Positions 4,890 to 6,632 of a stretch of 6,632 nucleotides of DNA are shown piece after piece (positions within the stretch are counted from its first letter, which is position 1; every line of letters begins with the position of its first letter). A program made the position numbers and the translations under genes. Below the pieces are notes generated by a model. That model saw only the letters and a program-made list of their open reading frames with translations. It was not told where the DNA came from and searched no databases. This stretch comes from Methanomassiliicoccaceae archaeon (GTDB lineage Archaea; Thermoplasmatota; Thermoplasmata; Methanomassiliicoccales; Methanomethylophilaceae): positions 1 to 6,632 of the forward strand of contig JAIRJQ010000093.1 of assembly GCA_031260545.1 (NCBI GenBank). The letters are read 5' to 3'.

Positions 4890-6632
4890 TCACCTTCTCA
4901 ACAGAGTGAAGATCAGGACCACCGCGACCAAGATGACAACGATGACCGGCGGCACATTGATGACCGGAGGCTCAACGGGCGCGGTATTCACCGTAACAGT
5001 GAATGCCGTCGTCGCTGTGATCCCGTCCTCGATGTATGTTACGGTTACCGTCAGCGTACCTGCAGCGAGTACCGCTCCGTTGGCCGTGTCGGTGACGAAA
5101 CTTGTCACTACCGCTGAGCTTCCGTCGTCATACACAGCAGTGATCTCCAACCCTGCAAGGTTGAGCATATCGCCGACTGTGTACGAGGTCTTGGCAGGCA
5201 TCGCTGTGACCGCGATGCTTTCGAGCACCGGATCAGGACAGGCTGCCGGGTTGACCGTCACATCGAAGGTCGCTGTTGCGGTGACCTCGAAGAAAGTATA
5301 GCTGACGGTTATCGTTATCGTTCCCTCGGTGCTGAGTACCGTTCCGTCCGCCGGGTCCGTAGTGTAGAACGCTGGACCTGTGTTTCTGCTGCTGAGTACG
5401 GCCGTCACGGACATGCCGGTCAGATCGAGTACGTCACCTACGGTGTATACGATCTTGTCCGGCAGTGTTGTCACGGCAATGCTTTCCAACACCGGTTCTG
5501 CCGGTAATGCATTCACCGTCACTGTATACAGAGAATATTTGGTCACACTGCCGACCGTGTAGACGATGATGACCGGTATCCTGCCTATTTTATCGAGTAT
5601 CGCTCCGTCGATCGGGTCTGTGGTGTAACCTACCGCTTCCTCCGTGGTTCCGTCAGTATATGTGGAGGAGACCACTAATCCCGTGATGTCAAGTGCTTCG
5701 CCCACGAAGTACACCGTCTTGTACGGCAGCGTTGTCACGCCTATGCAGTCAAGCACCGATCCCGTTGCCTTTGCGACCGTTACATTGAAGGCCGTTGTCC
5801 TTTCGACCCCGCCCTCGGTGTATGTGATCGATATCGTTACAATTCCCGCGGCGCTGAACACTGTTCCGTTTGCTGGGTATGTTGTGTAACCTGAGACCTC
5901 CGCGGAACTGCCGTCGCTGTATGTTGCGGTTATCTCCAGTCCTTCTAGATCGAGTACGTCACCTACTGTGTACGAGGTCTTGTCCGGGACGCCGGAGACA
6001 GCGATGCTGTCCAATACAACAGGTGCGTCGTTGACGGTCACATCGAATGTCACCGTTCTGGTAACGCCGTCCTCTTCGTAGCTGACAGTTATCGTTATCG
6101 TTCCAACAGTTTCAAGTATCGCTCCGCCCGCAGGGTCTGTGGTGTAACCTGTGACCTCTGCGGAACTGCCGTCGCTGTATGTTGCGGTTATCTCCAAGCC
6201 CGTAAGATCGAGTACGTCACCTACTGTGTACGAGGTCTTGTCCGGGGTGCTGGAGACCGTGATGCCGTCCAGCATCGGCGGGATCGTAACGGGATCTACC
6301 GTAAGTGTCACAACAACTGACTCGACGCCGGCCGCCGTCACGGTGAAGTAGTACGTTCCGGCGACGGACGCTGGATCGGAGGTCATTGTCAGAACGGCCG
6401 TATTGTTCAGTATGGCTGACGTCCCTGCTGTTATACCGATGGGCGCCGTTGTCGCCGTGAGACCGTCGGCCTCGTACCACTTTACGGTCATGAACTTACC
6501 GCTGGCTATGTTCGCCGTCGTTATTTCGAACACTGCCGAATCCGTTGACCCTTCTTCGATCGTTCCGTTCTGTGAGCCTGCGGTCACCGTTTTGGCATCG
6601 GCGTCCAGCAGATAGACGAAAGATGTTCCGTC
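4890..6632 (-). CDS. Adhesin-like surface protein with five Ig-like (Big_3 type) repeats and C-terminal anchor (5' partial)
   Basis: The last 580 residues of a larger protein; the frame stays open to the window edge and the GTG at 6587 is internal. Seen, counting that codon as 1: an N-terminal Ig-like segment (about 1-98, with AGTYYFTVTAAGVESVVVTL), then five repeats starting at 106, 192, 279, 367 and 455, each beginning L-[DE]-x-I-x-V and containing YTVGDVLDLTGLEITATYSDG or a variant and ending TVTV. A Pro-rich linker leads to a membrane helix (about 547-563) and a terminal Arg-Arg. The bulk should lie outside the cell with the C-terminus as a membrane stop. There is no LPXTG-type sorting signal. 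Repeats 3 and 4 are the most divergent; repeat 4 has SSRNTGPAF in place of the SDGSSAE loop. The only Cys are C281 and C450. Family knowledge: Big_3 domains are common in bacterial adhesins and in adhesin-like proteins of gut methanogens. Ligand and role are unknown. Confidence 0.9.
   Translation of the reverse strand, partial: DGTSFVYLLDADAKTVTAGSQNGTIEEGSTDSAVFEITTANIASGKFMTVKWYEADGLTATTAPIGITAGTSAILNNTAVLTMTSDPASVAGTYYFTVTAAGVESVVVTLTVDPVTIPPMLDGITVSSTPDKTSYTVGDVLDLTGLEITATYSDGSSAEVTGYTTDPAGGAILETVGTITITVSYEEDGVTRTVTFDVTVNDAPVVLDSIAVSGVPDKTSYTVGDVLDLEGLEITATYSDGSSAEVSGYTTYPANGTVFSAAGIVTISITYTEGGVERTTAFNVTVAKATGSVLDCIGVTTLPYKTVYFVGEALDITGLVVSSTYTDGTTEEAVGYTTDPIDGAILDKIGRIPVIIVYTVGSVTKYSLYTVTVNALPAEPVLESIAVTTLPDKIVYTVGDVLDLTGMSVTAVLSSRNTGPAFYTTDPADGTVLSTEGTITITVSYTFFEVTATATFDVTVNPAACPDPVLESIAVTAMPAKTSYTVGDMLNLAGLEITAVYDDGSSAVVTSFVTDTANGAVLAAGTLTVTVTYIEDGITATTAFTVTVNTAPVEPPVINVPPVIVVILVAVVLIFTLLRR
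4989..6272 (-). repeat. Tandem array of five Ig-like domain repeats (258-264 bp period)
   Basis: Units run (5' to 3' on the minus strand) 6272-6033, 6014-5775, 5753-5514, 5489-5253 and 5225-4989. Start-to-start spacing is 86, 87, 88 and 88 codons, so the period is always a whole number of codons. Linkers of about 6-9 residues, rich in Ala, Pro and Val, separate the units. Units 1 and 2 are the most alike and unit 3 the least, which suggests growth by duplication followed by divergence. Confidence 0.88.
5883..6245 (-). repeat. Near-identical 105-bp direct repeat pair within Ig units 1 and 2
   Basis: Bases 5883-5987 and 6141-6245 match with about nine mismatches by eye, six of them clustered in one 13-base patch, at an offset of exactly 258 bases. 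The last stretch of about 40 bases is identical. Third-codon positions are conserved as well as the protein, which indicates a recent duplication or gene conversion rather than selection on protein alone. Confidence 0.8.

Noticed and set aside
4885..5301. Thr/Val-rich plus-strand open frame opposite the Ig-repeat gene
   Set aside because: It is the complement of the repeat array; its Thr/Ser/Val composition comes from the repeated codons of the real gene on the other strand.

Overview
The window looks like a compact archaeal chromosome segment, most likely from a Thermoplasmata-type euryarchaeon and possibly a host-associated Methanomassiliicoccales methanogen. The evidence for archaea is a Cdc48-type AAA ATPase, a stand-alone archaeal Elp3, GGTGA-type ribosome binding sites, AT-rich TATA-like boxes and very tight gene packing. 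The closer placement is inference. It rests on a thioredoxin reductase that has lost its NADPH-binding signature (as described for Thermoplasma), an adhesin-like protein built from bacterial-type Ig repeats, and nine stop codons of which none is TAG.

Left part (1-748, plus strand): the 3' end of a cdc48 gene, ending in a Phe-Tyr-Arg tail that fits the proteasome-docking HbYX motif, followed 4 bases later by a small PRC-barrel gene. The PRC gene overlaps the next gene tail to tail by 26 bases.

Middle (723-2974, minus strand, read right to left): a winged-helix regulator, an 83-residue protein of unknown function with an Sm-like look (starting at a GTG inside the regulator's 3' end), and elp3, a radical-SAM/GNAT tRNA wobble-uridine modification enzyme. 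The three are packed as one operon. A TATA-like box and a 6+6+6 inverted repeat lie just upstream and suggest autoregulation.

Right-middle (3024-4738, minus strand): thioredoxin, a non-canonical thioredoxin reductase, and an XRE-type HTH regulator whose C-terminal domain resembles the PrpR_N sensor fold. Spacings are 7 bases and then an 11-base overlap, so this reads as a redox operon with its own regulator. A promoter and a Shine-Dalgarno site precede thioredoxin.

Right part (4890-6632, minus strand): the C-terminal 580 residues of a large surface protein, with five roughly 87-residue Ig-like (Big_3 type) repeats and a C-terminal membrane anchor. A hairpin terminator follows. The 5' end lies beyond the window. 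No RNA genes, CRISPR arrays or insertion sequences were seen. There is no gene-free stretch over 300 bases; the largest, 4739-4889, holds the terminator of the surface protein gene and the promoter of the thioredoxin operon.
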